64,000 nt of DNA from Gammaproteobacteria bacterium (GTDB taxonomy: Bacteria > Pseudomonadota > Gammaproteobacteria > SG8-11), in NCBI GenBank assembly GCA_024641505.1, contig JAHECY010000004.1, positions 38,903 to 102,902 of the forward strand. Reading direction: 5' to 3'. The position numbers were made by a program, and so were the translations under genes. The notes beneath the pieces are model-generated. The model saw only the letters and a list, made by a program, of their open reading frames with translations, did no database searches and was not told the DNA's origin. Below are positions 18,622 through 26,762 of this stretch, one piece after another (position 1 is the stretch's first letter; each line of letters opens with the position of its first letter).

Positions 18622-19599
18622 ATGAGTACAGAATTTGATCGCTTAATTGGCGCATCGCCGGAACTGCAAAATGTTATCAACGCCGCCCGCGTGGTGGCCG
18701 TTACCGATGTCACCGTGCTGATTCAGGGGGAGAGCGGTACCGGCAAGGAACTACTGGCACAAGCGCTGCACGCCGCCAGCCGCCGGGCCAAACGTACCTT
18801 GATCACCATCAATTGCGCGGCACTTCCGGAAGCTCTGGTAGAGTCGGAATTATTCGGGCACCGCAAAGGCGCTTTTACCGGCGCTACTCAGGATTATCTC
18901 GGACGCATCCGGGCCGCGCAGGGTGGCACGGTGTTTCTCGATGAAGTCGGCGAACTTTCATTGCCGGTGCAGGCAAAATTATTGCGCTTCCTGGAAACCG
19001 GTGAATGCCAGCCCGTAGGCGCCACGGGCGTGGTGGCGACCGATGTCAGAGTCATTGCCGCCACCAATAGCGATCTGGCCGCGCGCGTGCAATCCGGTCA
19101 CTTTCGCGGGGACCTGTATTATCGATTGCACGTGGTACCGATGGAATTGCCGCCCTTGCGGCAGCGGCGCGGCGACATTGTACCCTTGCTCGCCCATTGT
19201 TTGCGCTATTTCAGCAGTCACCATCAGGTGCCGGCGCCAGAATTCAGCCGGGATGCGCTCCGCATCTTGAAAGCCTACGCTTGGCCAGGCAATGTGCGTG
19301 AATTGCGTAATCTTTGTGAACGCCTGGTGATATTGCTACCCGGGCAACACGTCGATGTGCAGAATCTGCCACAGAACCTGGTCCAGGCCGCGCGTGACAC
19401 GGGTCGCATATTGCCGTTGGCGGCGCGTGCGCCGTTTGCCGCTATCGCTGATGTGGAGAAAGCCATGTTACGGGATGCCTTGTATCATTTTGCCGGCAAT
19501 CAAAGTCAGGCGGCCCGCTCGTTGGGTCTATCCCGTGATGCGTTCTTGTACCGATTGAAAAAATATGGAATACATTATCAGGTTTCCCTGACGCACTGA
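18622..19599 (+). CDS. Sigma-54-dependent activator without sensor domain (PspF-like layout)
   Basis: A 325-residue bacterial enhancer-binding protein. It starts directly with the AAA+ domain: Walker A GESGTGKE (37-44), the GAFTGA loop (83-88) and an intact Walker B VFLDEVGEL, then the arginine region FRGDLYYRLHVVP. A Fis-type helix-turn-helix ends the protein (NQSQAARSLGLSRDAFLYRL). No receiver, GAF or PAS domain is present, so activity must be set by a partner protein or by its expression level, as known for PspF. It is the only classical sigma-54 activator in the window and lies at the end of the block that opens with a sigma-54 promoter (14458) and an inverted repeat (14354-14395), which makes that promoter its most likely target. 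Confidence 0.9.
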   Translation: MSTEFDRLIGASPELQNVINAARVVAVTDVTVLIQGESGTGKELLAQALHAASRRAKRTLITINCAALPEALVESELFGHRKGAFTGATQDYLGRIRAAQGGTVFLDEVGELSLPVQAKLLRFLETGECQPVGATGVVATDVRVIAATNSDLAARVQSGHFRGDLYYRLHVVPMELPPLRQRRGDIVPLLAHCLRYFSSHHQVPAPEFSRDALRILKAYAWPGNVRELRNLCERLVILLPGQHVDVQNLPQNLVQAARDTGRILPLAARAPFAAIADVEKAMLRDALYHFAGNQSQAARSLGLSRDAFLYRLKKYGIHYQVSLTH

Positions 19600-19806
19600 A
19601 GATTCCCGGGGGCTGAATCCGACACCATCGCTGTTGGTGCGTGCTGAGCAGACCGTTCCTGGAATATGTTGTTTTGGCCGGTTACCGCTGGAAAAAAGCG
19701 GAAAAATAGTTGCCGCACGATATATCAAAGTCGCTTTATATTATTAATAAAGATATATGTGACGCCGTTAACTCTCCTGTGCAAATTAATGCCTGGAGTA
19801 TGCATT

Positions 19807-20598
19807 ATGGGTGTCCGTAATTCTTTTCTGTCTTCCATCACACTGCTTGTGATAACTGCATCGCAAAATTTCGTGTTTGCATCTTATGATGATGGATTGA
19901 CGGCCTATGCCGCCGGCGATTTTGATACTGCAGCCAAGGAGTTTATGACGGCGGCAGCGGCGGGCGACGCCGGCGCGGCGCACATGTTATCGAAAATGTA
20001 TCAGGAGCACCGTGGTGTACCAGCGGACGCGGCACTGGCCTTTAAATGGACCATGGCCGCAGCCGAGGAAGGTATTGCTCAGGCGCAATATCAGTTGGCG
20101 GGTCTCTATGAATCCGGTGCGCAGGGGGAGCCCAACTATGAAGCGGCGGTCTTGTGGTATCACCGGGCGGCTCAACAGGGTTACCCGTTGGCGTATTACA
20201 AGCTGGCGCACCTTTATACCGAGGGGCTAGGCGTCGAGGCAAGCAAGGAACAGGGGCGTTTGTTGTTTGGAAAAGCGGCGTCGGAACTGGACGTGCATGC
20301 TCAAAAAGGCGATGCCCAGTCGCAAGACGTGCTGGCAAGCATGTATGAAAAGGGTATGGGAGTAGGCCGGGATCTTGACAAGGCCTTGTACTGGTATCGG
20401 CGTGCAGCCAATCAAGGATTGGCGACTGCGGAACTGAACATGGCTCGCATGTATATCAAGGGCAGGGGTGTTGCGCGCAGCACGGAAACCGCGTTGAAAT
20501 GGTTGCGGCAGGCCGCGGATCACGGCTCCCTGCATGCGCAGCAGATCGTGGCGGCGCATGCTGCGCGTGGCGAGGCCAGTCTGGCCAGTCTGGATTAA
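19807..20598 (+). CDS. Exported Sel1-repeat protein
   Basis: A 263-residue protein. ATG 19807 (MGVRNSFLSSITLLVITAS) opens a signal peptide ending near NFVFASYDD; the longer in-frame reading from 19666 is not signal-like. The mature part consists of Sel1-like helical repeats of about 36 residues: YQLAGLYESGAQGEPNYEAA, YKLAHLYTEGLGVEASKEQG, DVLASMYEKGMGVGRDLDKA and LNMARMYIKGRGVARSTETA. Such proteins usually act as protein-protein scaffolds in the periplasm or at the membrane; the partner is unknown. It stands alone between the sigma-54 activator and a convergent acyltransferase gene. Confidence 0.85.
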   Translation: MGVRNSFLSSITLLVITASQNFVFASYDDGLTAYAAGDFDTAAKEFMTAAAAGDAGAAHMLSKMYQEHRGVPADAALAFKWTMAAAEEGIAQAQYQLAGLYESGAQGEPNYEAAVLWYHRAAQQGYPLAYYKLAHLYTEGLGVEASKEQGRLLFGKAASELDVHAQKGDAQSQDVLASMYEKGMGVGRDLDKALYWYRRAANQGLATAELNMARMYIKGRGVARSTETALKWLRQAADHGSLHAQQIVAAHAARGEASLASLD

Positions 20599-20625
20599 TT
20601 CTGCATCTGGCCGTGCGCGCCGGAT

Positions 20626-21519
20626 TTAGTAGAGTTTTATTTCGCCCGCGGGGCGAGTTCGAAATCTTTTATACCCCCACTGATACTGCTCCGGTAATGC
20701 GCGCACGCATTGTTCCACACCCTGGTTTAATGCGGCGACGGCAATTGCCAGGTCCCGGTGGCTGATGTCAGGGTGTCCTGGAATAAAATGCAGGTGATAA
20801 CCGCGGCCTTGGGGCAGGCGTTGCGCATAGCCGAACAGCACCTGGGCGCCGGTCTTTTGCGCGAGACGCGGCAACAGACTCATGGTGTTGGCGGCGATAC
20901 CAAAAAATGGCGCGAACAAACCCGCGCCTCCTCGGCCGGGATCCTGATCCGGCAATATGCCCACGCATTCATTTTCATGCAGCAGTTGAAACAGGGTTTT
21001 AATGCCTTTGGGGGTAGTGGCTGCCAGTTTTGCACCAAAGCGGGTGCGCACTTTCTGGATAAAGCTATCCATTTCCGGCAAACGCGGCGGGCGGTACAAA
21101 TTGGTGATCGGCACCACGGTGTTGATGTAATGCCCCAGGATTTCCCAACTGCCCAGGTGCGGTGCAGCGACGATGATGCCTTTACCCTGTTGCAGTCCCT
21201 GGCGTAGATATTCACCACCGCTGACCTGAGATACCAGGCGTAAAATCTCCGGTTCCGGCCAGTACCACAAAGGACCGTTTTCACACAGCGTTTTACCGAC
21301 TTCGATCAAGCTGGCGCGCGCCAGGGCTTGTCTTTGCGGCGGCGACCAGTCGGGAAAGCACAGATTGATGTTGCAGCGGGTAACAGCGCGCAGGCGATTG
21401 GGGAAAAGGTAATACATACGACCGATGATCGCACCCAATGCGTGATTAAATGGCAGGGGCAGCAGGGCCAGTGCGCGCAGCAATGTGGTCACCAGAAACA
21501 GCCGAGAATCGGAGAGCAT
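20626..21519 (-). CDS. LpxL/HtrB-family lysophospholipid/lipid A acyltransferase
   Basis: A 297-residue membrane-associated acyltransferase. The N-terminus has one hydrophobic anchor (LFLVTTLLRALALLPLPF); the catalytic HLGSWE (H-x4-E) follows at about residue 120, with LPDQDPGRGGAGLFAPFFG carrying the conserved acyl-acceptor region. LpxL, LpxM and LpxP add secondary acyl chains to lipid A; which position this enzyme uses cannot be judged. Length is near the family's usual 300. It is monocistronic and converges with the Sel1 gene, 27 bp apart. Confidence 0.88.
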   Translation of the reverse strand: MLSDSRLFLVTTLLRALALLPLPFNHALGAIIGRMYYLFPNRLRAVTRCNINLCFPDWSPPQRQALARASLIEVGKTLCENGPLWYWPEPEILRLVSQVSGGEYLRQGLQQGKGIIVAAPHLGSWEILGHYINTVVPITNLYRPPRLPEMDSFIQKVRTRFGAKLAATTPKGIKTLFQLLHENECVGILPDQDPGRGGAGLFAPFFGIAANTMSLLPRLAQKTGAQVLFGYAQRLPQGRGYHLHFIPGHPDISHRDLAIAVAALNQGVEQCVRALPEQYQWGYKRFRTRPAGEIKLY

Positions 21520-21690
21520 CGCAGGTTTCTACGTAGTGTGGGGTAATTTCAATAAACGTAATCAATACGCCGGAATCTCAATGATACACCATCCCCGATG
21601 ATTCACCATCCTGGATCAGCGTTTGCGTATTTTCCGCGGCGGCTGTCTTGGCCTATACTGTATTTTTGACGGACACCTGCAGACAGGATA

Positions 21691-21698
21691 CCCCCCCC
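21691..21698 (+). repeat. Tract of eight C in the rhodanese translation spacer
   Basis: Eight consecutive C residues lie between AGGA (21685-21688), the only evident ribosome site, and the ATG at 21700. Such tracts can change length by slippage, which here would alter the spacing between ribosome site and start codon. Confidence 0.8.
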
Positions 21699-21699
21699 A

Positions 21700-22131
21700 A
21701 TGAGTAAGAAAAAAGATTTGAAAGAAATTACTCCGCCGGAAGCCTATAAGTTAATTCAAGAGAGTCCACGGGCGGTTTTGATCGATATTCGTTCGTCCAT
21801 GGAATTTCTTTTTGTCGGACATCCCGCCGGCGCTGTTCACGTTCCCTGGATTGACGAGCCGGATTGGGTGATCAATCCGCAATTCGCCGCGCAGATTCGT
21901 AAGCTGATGTTGGGCGGAGTCGGCACGCAACACCCGGAAAGTGATGCGCCTATTATTCTCATCTGTCGCAGCGGGAAGCGATCCCGTGAAGCCGGTGAAT
22001 TCCTGCTGGAGCAGGGCTTGTCTGAAGTCTATAACGTCACCGAAGGGTTTGAGGGTGAACGCGATGAACAACATCATCGCAGCACCTTGGGCGGGTGGCG
22101 GTTTCATGGGCTGCCCTGGGAGCAATGTTAA
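21700..22131 (+). CDS. Rhodanese-like sulfurtransferase
   Basis: A 143-residue single-domain rhodanese. ITPPEAYKLIQESPRAVLIDIR is the usual opening and CRSGKRSREA holds the catalytic Cys in the C-x-x-G-K-R-S active-site loop expected to carry a persulfide. There is no signal peptide, so it acts in the cytoplasm. The C-terminal GWRFHGLPWEQ is shared by a rhodanese group found in sulfur oxidisers and other proteobacteria. It stands alone, without tusA or dsrE beside it. A C8 tract precedes the start codon. Confidence 0.9.
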   Translation: MSKKKDLKEITPPEAYKLIQESPRAVLIDIRSSMEFLFVGHPAGAVHVPWIDEPDWVINPQFAAQIRKLMLGGVGTQHPESDAPIILICRSGKRSREAGEFLLEQGLSEVYNVTEGFEGERDEQHHRSTLGGWRFHGLPWEQC

Positions 22132-22568
22132 GGGTGTGCGGGGTTATGTAAAAAAATAATTTTTATTTTACATAGTCAGGGAAGACCTGATCGTTTGCGT
22201 TCTTGAATGTACATCTGTTATTTATGTTTTGGAAATGCGGCGGGCATGAATGAATTTGCCCAACGTTCCCGCAGATAACACGTTGCTTCATGTCAATTTT
22301 TTCAGAATACGATGGTCAATCCACTGCCATCTACCTTCTGGATTTCATGCGTGTCTTTTTAATGTGGCCCTCAGATTCCCTGTGTTAAGCTGGCGGACGG
22401 ACTGTGCTGGCCCGGTAATTCGCAGGTACACAATTGACGTTAGCGTTGTGTGGTGGGTTTTATCAATGGCCGGTAAGCTGCCTGGTGACCATCAGCACTT
22501 ATACATGTCCAACATGTTTATTATTTATTGAAGTAAAAAAAACGCGTTTCGCAGTGAGGGGGTAAGTC
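22132..22568. other. Intergenic stretch, 437 bp
   Basis: AT-rich at its two ends with no convincing open frame. TGGCCGGTAAGCTGC (22467-22481) keeps the GG-N10-GC spacing of a sigma-54 promoter but misses several consensus bases, so it is only a weak candidate for the exported-protein genes that follow. ACATGT-CCA-ACATGT (22503-22517) is a short perfect inverted repeat near the gene start. Confidence 0.4.
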
Positions 22569-23222
22569 ATGGTTTCTGTATTGTATTCCCGGTTTCTGAT
22601 TATTTCAGGTTTGGTCCTGGTGGTGAATTTTTCTGCATTAGCCGCCGAGGGCATGCCGGGTGGCGCCCCGTCCGCGGATAAAAACGCGGGCATGGATATG
22701 ACCGCGCCGGTCATCGATCACCAGTTCCGGCAAAAAATACGTATCGCGCAAGGTACGCCGGTGGAAATCAGCGCGGTGGTCAAAGATGACGACGGCGTGA
22801 AGGCGGTGACGCTTTATTACCGAACCGTGGGTGGGGAGGAATATACCCGGGACACCATGCAGGCACAGGAAGGTGGCAAGTATTCGGTATTGATTCCCGC
22901 CGAAGGGGTGAGTGCCCCGGGTCTGGAATATTACATCCAGGCTGAAGACATGGTCGGCAATATGTCGTTCAAAGGGGCGACATTCTCACCGATTCAGTTG
23001 GTCGTCAAAGGTGAAGCGCCGCACGGGGCTACGATCAGCGTGTCCGGTTCTGATGAAGACAATGCCAGCGACAGCGGCTTATTTGCCAAGGACAAGAAAT
23101 GGTGGTGGGTCGCCGGCGGCGTATTGGTCACCGGCGCCATCTACGCGGCGTCGCAGGGGAATGACAATAACAAAGATTCCGGCAGCACCTCCGTCACCGT
23201 TACCGGACGCGTGCCGCAGTAA
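22569..23222 (+). CDS. Exported protein with Ig-like domain and C-terminal membrane anchor
   Basis: A 217-residue protein that I cannot name. It has a signal peptide (FLIISGLVLVVNFSALAAE), then one beta-sandwich-like domain typical of bacterial Ig-like folds (VEISAVVKDDDGVKAVTLYY, GLEYYIQAEDMVGN) up to about residue 155, a low-complexity linker, and a C-terminal hydrophobic segment WWWVAGGVLVTGAIYAA with a short hydrophilic tail. It is probably anchored in the inner membrane with the domain in the periplasm. It lies 55 bp before the first of two giant lipoprotein genes and may belong with them. Confidence 0.72.
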   Translation: MVSVLYSRFLIISGLVLVVNFSALAAEGMPGGAPSADKNAGMDMTAPVIDHQFRQKIRIAQGTPVEISAVVKDDDGVKAVTLYYRTVGGEEYTRDTMQAQEGGKYSVLIPAEGVSAPGLEYYIQAEDMVGNMSFKGATFSPIQLVVKGEAPHGATISVSGSDEDNASDSGLFAKDKKWWWVAGGVLVTGAIYAASQGNDNNKDSGSTSVTVTGRVPQ

Positions 23223-23277
23223 GCGCCGCGCTGCTGAACAATTTATAATTACAAATTTTTATCGGGAGTTTTGTTAA

Positions 23278-26200
23278 ATGATTGCGACGAGTCATGGACC
23301 GAAGATCAGGGGAATTGCTTTGTGCTGTATGTTTGCCTTGTTGGCGGCATGCGCGGAGCGTAATGACAGTAACGCCAAACCGGGCGACGACGGTGTGATA
23401 TCAGCGCCGTTGCCCGTCAGCCTGGTGGCTGCGTTCAAGGACATTCAGCAGGGCACTCTGCGGGTGGTGCTGGTAGTGGACCGGGGTACTGTCAATGAGG
23501 CCAGTTACACCCTGGAAGACGTGACGCAACCAACCGCCGATACTTTCAGTGGTAAGTTGACGCAGGTAATAACGCCCGGATTTCATACTTTCGATCTCGA
23601 ATATTATATTGTGGGTACTGGATTTGCCGGCGAGGAAGCCGAGGGAATCAAAGTAGGTGAAGCCCTTGGCAGTGGACCGTCGAATATCGCAAAGGGTAAG
23701 AATAATATCGTGGACTTCTCACGCGTTCCCGTCGATACCAGCATGGACGCCGATCAGGACACAATTCCGGATCTGATCGAGTTGCGATTGCGAACCAACC
23801 CGCGGTCGGCGCAGGAGTTCCCCCAGTTTAATGTGTCCGGCGTGTCGCCAACCGATGGCGCCAGCGCTATTCCCGTCAATGCCGCGATCATCGTACAATT
23901 TTCCGAAGCGTTGAATCGTGACACGATCAATAGCGACAATTTCACCGTGATCGGGTCGAACGGCGTGGCGGTAACTGGAACGTTCTCGGTGACCGATCCA
24001 ACGCCGGACAGCGCGGCCAAAGTTACGTTTGCTTTGGGAGGCGCGAGCCTGCAATTCGGGACTGAATACTCGGTTCATTTGAATAACGCCATCCGTTCAT
24101 TGTCCGGGGCAGCGTTGGTGGCGATGGATTTCAAATTTACCACCGTCAACATTACCCCGCCCGTGACCCTTTCCGGGGTGCAGGTCGGCTATGAGGAGTT
24201 TGTTCCTGGTGGCGCTGCCGTCCAGTTCATTATTGCTGATCTGGTGCCGGGGAGCGTGTATGCGGTCGCATTAAACGGTTTGCAGCAAAACCTGAATATG
24301 TCTTTGTTTTCTTCCAGCGCGTTCGCGAATGAAATTTGTGCTTCCAGGCAGAACGGTACGACCAGTGAAAGATGCGTGGTCAGCGCTGATAACAACGGTA
24401 ATATCTATCTTCAAGTGGATGGCTCCCTGGCTACTGATCGTTCCCGGTTCATTCTGGATATGAACGAAATGAGTTCATTGAACGGCGTGTCCGGCAGCAC
24501 CACCGGAAATGTAGCTTTGGATGACAGCCGGTTATATATTTTGTCCGGTCTGCAAGCTGGTGCGGAAATCTTGCTGGAACTCACGGAACTTAGCGGTGAC
24601 GGCGATTTACTGGTATACGGCGATGATGGTTTCAGTAATCTGCTGTGTTCATCGCAGCGTCGAGGATTTTATTATTACGAGCCGCAGGCTTCGAGTGAAG
24701 GCTGTATCGCCGCGGCGGCTAATGGCGGTAATCTCTATATCAAGGTCTCCGGCCTTAACAGTCAGAAGAATCCCGATACCGCGGTGGATTACACGCTTTC
24801 CTGGGGCGCGCCGGAGATCGTAACTTTGGATGCTGTCACCGACACTTGGCCGCAATCACGGGCCGCCGGGGACCGAATTGTCACGTATTACCACATTACG
24901 GGATTGGAACCGCAGACCGAGTATGTGCTGGAGGCCGTCACCACTAACGGATTTAGTTTGGAGCCACGGGTGCATGTTTACAGCGGGCCAAAATATGACG
25001 ACGCAACAGTGATTTGTCAAAACCTCTCGAGCTCCGGGACCTGTGTGATCACCTCCACGGCTGACAAGGATTTGTACGTGGTGGTGGATGCGGTGTTCCC
25101 CGGTAGTGATATTCTCTATCGGTTCAATACACAAGTATTGACCGACCTCACCGGAAAGTTGCCTTACTCTTTTACCGGTGATGGTATTAATCACTATTAC
25201 AAGGTGTCGGGTTTAGATCCCGCGCTTGAGCATGCGGTGGTTCTTAATAATGATGCAAGCGCGGCCACCAGTAGTACTGATTCTAATCAGCGTATGGACT
25301 ACGTATATAGTGAAATTACGTTGAATAGCACGCCCTGCAAAAATAGCAGTATTGATCGCTGCTCCACCGGTTATGTACAAGGTGATGTGCCCAATGATGC
25401 CGGGGTGCTTTATTTCAGTGCCGGCGGCGGGTCCAGTCAGTATAAAGATGCGCCATTGGTATTGATGGTTGCGCCTTCTCTGGGCTATGCCAATGTCGAT
25501 TCGTATACGTCTTCGCTGGCGGGTGGTTCCCGGGAGTTCTTTATCGACGAGCCAAACGACAAAGTGGTTAGGCTCTTCGCTATGAATAAAGATCTGAATC
25601 TGGAGGTGTTTAATTCCTCGCTGGCTACGCCGGATTGCGTTTCCAGCAATTCGATAGGTGGTGACGGTATGCCGCTGGAGGACTACTGCGGTCCGGGGCA
25701 TGTTGAAGGTGCCGGCACAATCTATTTTGTACGGATTACCGACGCCAGCGGTACCCTTGATGCTGGAAATTTTTCCATGGACTGGGCGTACTATAACTAC
25801 TGGAATCGGGCGTTTGGGTACAAGAACCCAAGCGCGCTACAGGCCGGCAATCGTTTCGAATCAAGGTTTGTTGCCGGAGAGGTGCTGAAGTTCGTCGAAC
25901 TCATGGGCTTGGACCCGAGTACCCAATATACGTTGACCCTCTCCGGAATCAGTGGTTTGGAAGGATCCGTCGTTGCCGGGGCGCCGATTGCGGTACGGGC
26001 TTATGGCGGTCCAGTGGTTGCCGGTACTGAGGATTGTGCCGCGCAAGCGGATGCTACGTGTGTTGTTACCAGCGACGCCAATGGTTTTGTGAGGCTCGAG
26101 TTGCGTGCAACCGCCGAAATCGCTGCCACAACCTATTACCGGGCTCAACTGGTCCGTGATCCGCCGCCTACCACCAAGCTGGATTTTGCCGGTGGTGTCG

Positions 26201-26553
26201 GTCCGTTGACTTTGCCGGCGCAGGCCATCGGACCGCTGCGCAATATTTACTACAAGGTCACCGGACTGAATAGTGCTGCCATGTACAATATCAACCTGAC
26301 AAACATCAGTTCGGATGTTGATCTCTACTTGTATCAGGATGGCACTTTTGAAAGCTTCAAATCACAGAATTGCGGTGGCGCAACTGCGAGTTACTCGACC
26401 CAGGCGGGCACCGTCAGCGAGGCGTGCAGCGCGTTGGCACCGATTGCTGAAACCGTAAACAGTGTCACGGACTATGTGCTGTATTTTCGAGTGTTCGGCT
26501 ATAGTCGGACCGTTTCGGCTAACTATGATGTGACGGTCTCTGTGGCGCCATAG
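23278..26553 (+). CDS. Giant repeat lipoprotein A (Ig-like plus seven Cys-pair units)
   Basis: A 1091-residue lipoprotein with lipobox MFALLAAC. After about 130 residues comes a calcium-loop-like segment DADQDTIPDLIE (thrombospondin-3-like), then a SbsA/Big_5 Ig-like domain (SPTDGASAIPVNAAIIVQFS to DFKFTTV). The remainder is seven units of roughly 100-120 residues that follow one pattern: a YYxVSGLxPxxxY strand, a DLxVYxD-type strand, two cysteines (for example EICASRQNGTTSERC), and a GxLYxxVxG strand. This resembles pre-peptidase C-terminal (PPC) beta-sandwiches. The paired cysteines probably form a disulfide in each unit. No enzyme domain is seen. Lipoprotein B at 26763 is a full-length paralogue. 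Confidence 0.8.
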   Translation: MIATSHGPKIRGIALCCMFALLAACAERNDSNAKPGDDGVISAPLPVSLVAAFKDIQQGTLRVVLVVDRGTVNEASYTLEDVTQPTADTFSGKLTQVITPGFHTFDLEYYIVGTGFAGEEAEGIKVGEALGSGPSNIAKGKNNIVDFSRVPVDTSMDADQDTIPDLIELRLRTNPRSAQEFPQFNVSGVSPTDGASAIPVNAAIIVQFSEALNRDTINSDNFTVIGSNGVAVTGTFSVTDPTPDSAAKVTFALGGASLQFGTEYSVHLNNAIRSLSGAALVAMDFKFTTVNITPPVTLSGVQVGYEEFVPGGAAVQFIIADLVPGSVYAVALNGLQQNLNMSLFSSSAFANEICASRQNGTTSERCVVSADNNGNIYLQVDGSLATDRSRFILDMNEMSSLNGVSGSTTGNVALDDSRLYILSGLQAGAEILLELTELSGDGDLLVYGDDGFSNLLCSSQRRGFYYYEPQASSEGCIAAAANGGNLYIKVSGLNSQKNPDTAVDYTLSWGAPEIVTLDAVTDTWPQSRAAGDRIVTYYHITGLEPQTEYVLEAVTTNGFSLEPRVHVYSGPKYDDATVICQNLSSSGTCVITSTADKDLYVVVDAVFPGSDILYRFNTQVLTDLTGKLPYSFTGDGINHYYKVSGLDPALEHAVVLNNDASAATSSTDSNQRMDYVYSEITLNSTPCKNSSIDRCSTGYVQGDVPNDAGVLYFSAGGGSSQYKDAPLVLMVAPSLGYANVDSYTSSLAGGSREFFIDEPNDKVVRLFAMNKDLNLEVFNSSLATPDCVSSNSIGGDGMPLEDYCGPGHVEGAGTIYFVRITDASGTLDAGNFSMDWAYYNYWNRAFGYKNPSALQAGNRFESRFVAGEVLKFVELMGLDPSTQYTLTLSGISGLEGSVVAGAPIAVRAYGGPVVAGTEDCAAQADATCVVTSDANGFVRLELRATAEIAATTYYRAQLVRDPPPTTKLDFAGGVGPLTLPAQAIGPLRNIYYKVTGLNSAAMYNINLTNISSDVDLYLYQDGTFESFKSQNCGGATASYSTQAGTVSEACSALAPIAETVNSVTDYVLYFRVFGYSRTVSANYDVTVSVAP

Positions 26554-26597
26554 CCTGGGCGCGCAGGAGCGGTTCAGTGAGTTAAATAACCCGAGCT

Positions 26598-26630
26598 AAT
26601 GCATCCGGTCCCGATGGGATCGGATGCATT
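26598..26630 (+). terminator. 15-bp hairpin between the two giant lipoprotein genes
   Basis: Arms AATGCATCCGGTCCC (26598-26612) and GGGATCGGATGCATT (26616-26630) pair over 15 bp (one G-T) around a GAT loop. No T-run follows at once, so it could be a factor-assisted terminator, a message-stabilising structure, or a protein site. It lies 45 bp after lipoprotein A and 130 bp before lipoprotein B. Confidence 0.5.
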
Positions 26631-26762
26631 GGTGCTTTGTTGCCCCGGCAAATTATTTTTTACGTGTGGCAGTGTTGAGTCTGTACTGGCTGCTGTGTGC
26701 TCTACAAATAACTGATATGTACCGCTGTGCGATATTGAGTGCGGCGGTAGATTGGGGGAGCA

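Noticed and set aside
20758..21207. Plus-strand open frame of 149 codons
   Set aside because: Lies wholly antisense to the LpxL-family acyltransferase, which has clear motifs; no ribosome site or family pattern.
22467..22481. Second possible sigma-54 promoter before the exported Ig-like protein
   Set aside because: Spacing is right but several consensus bases are missing and no enhancer-like repeat is near; kept only as a weak note.
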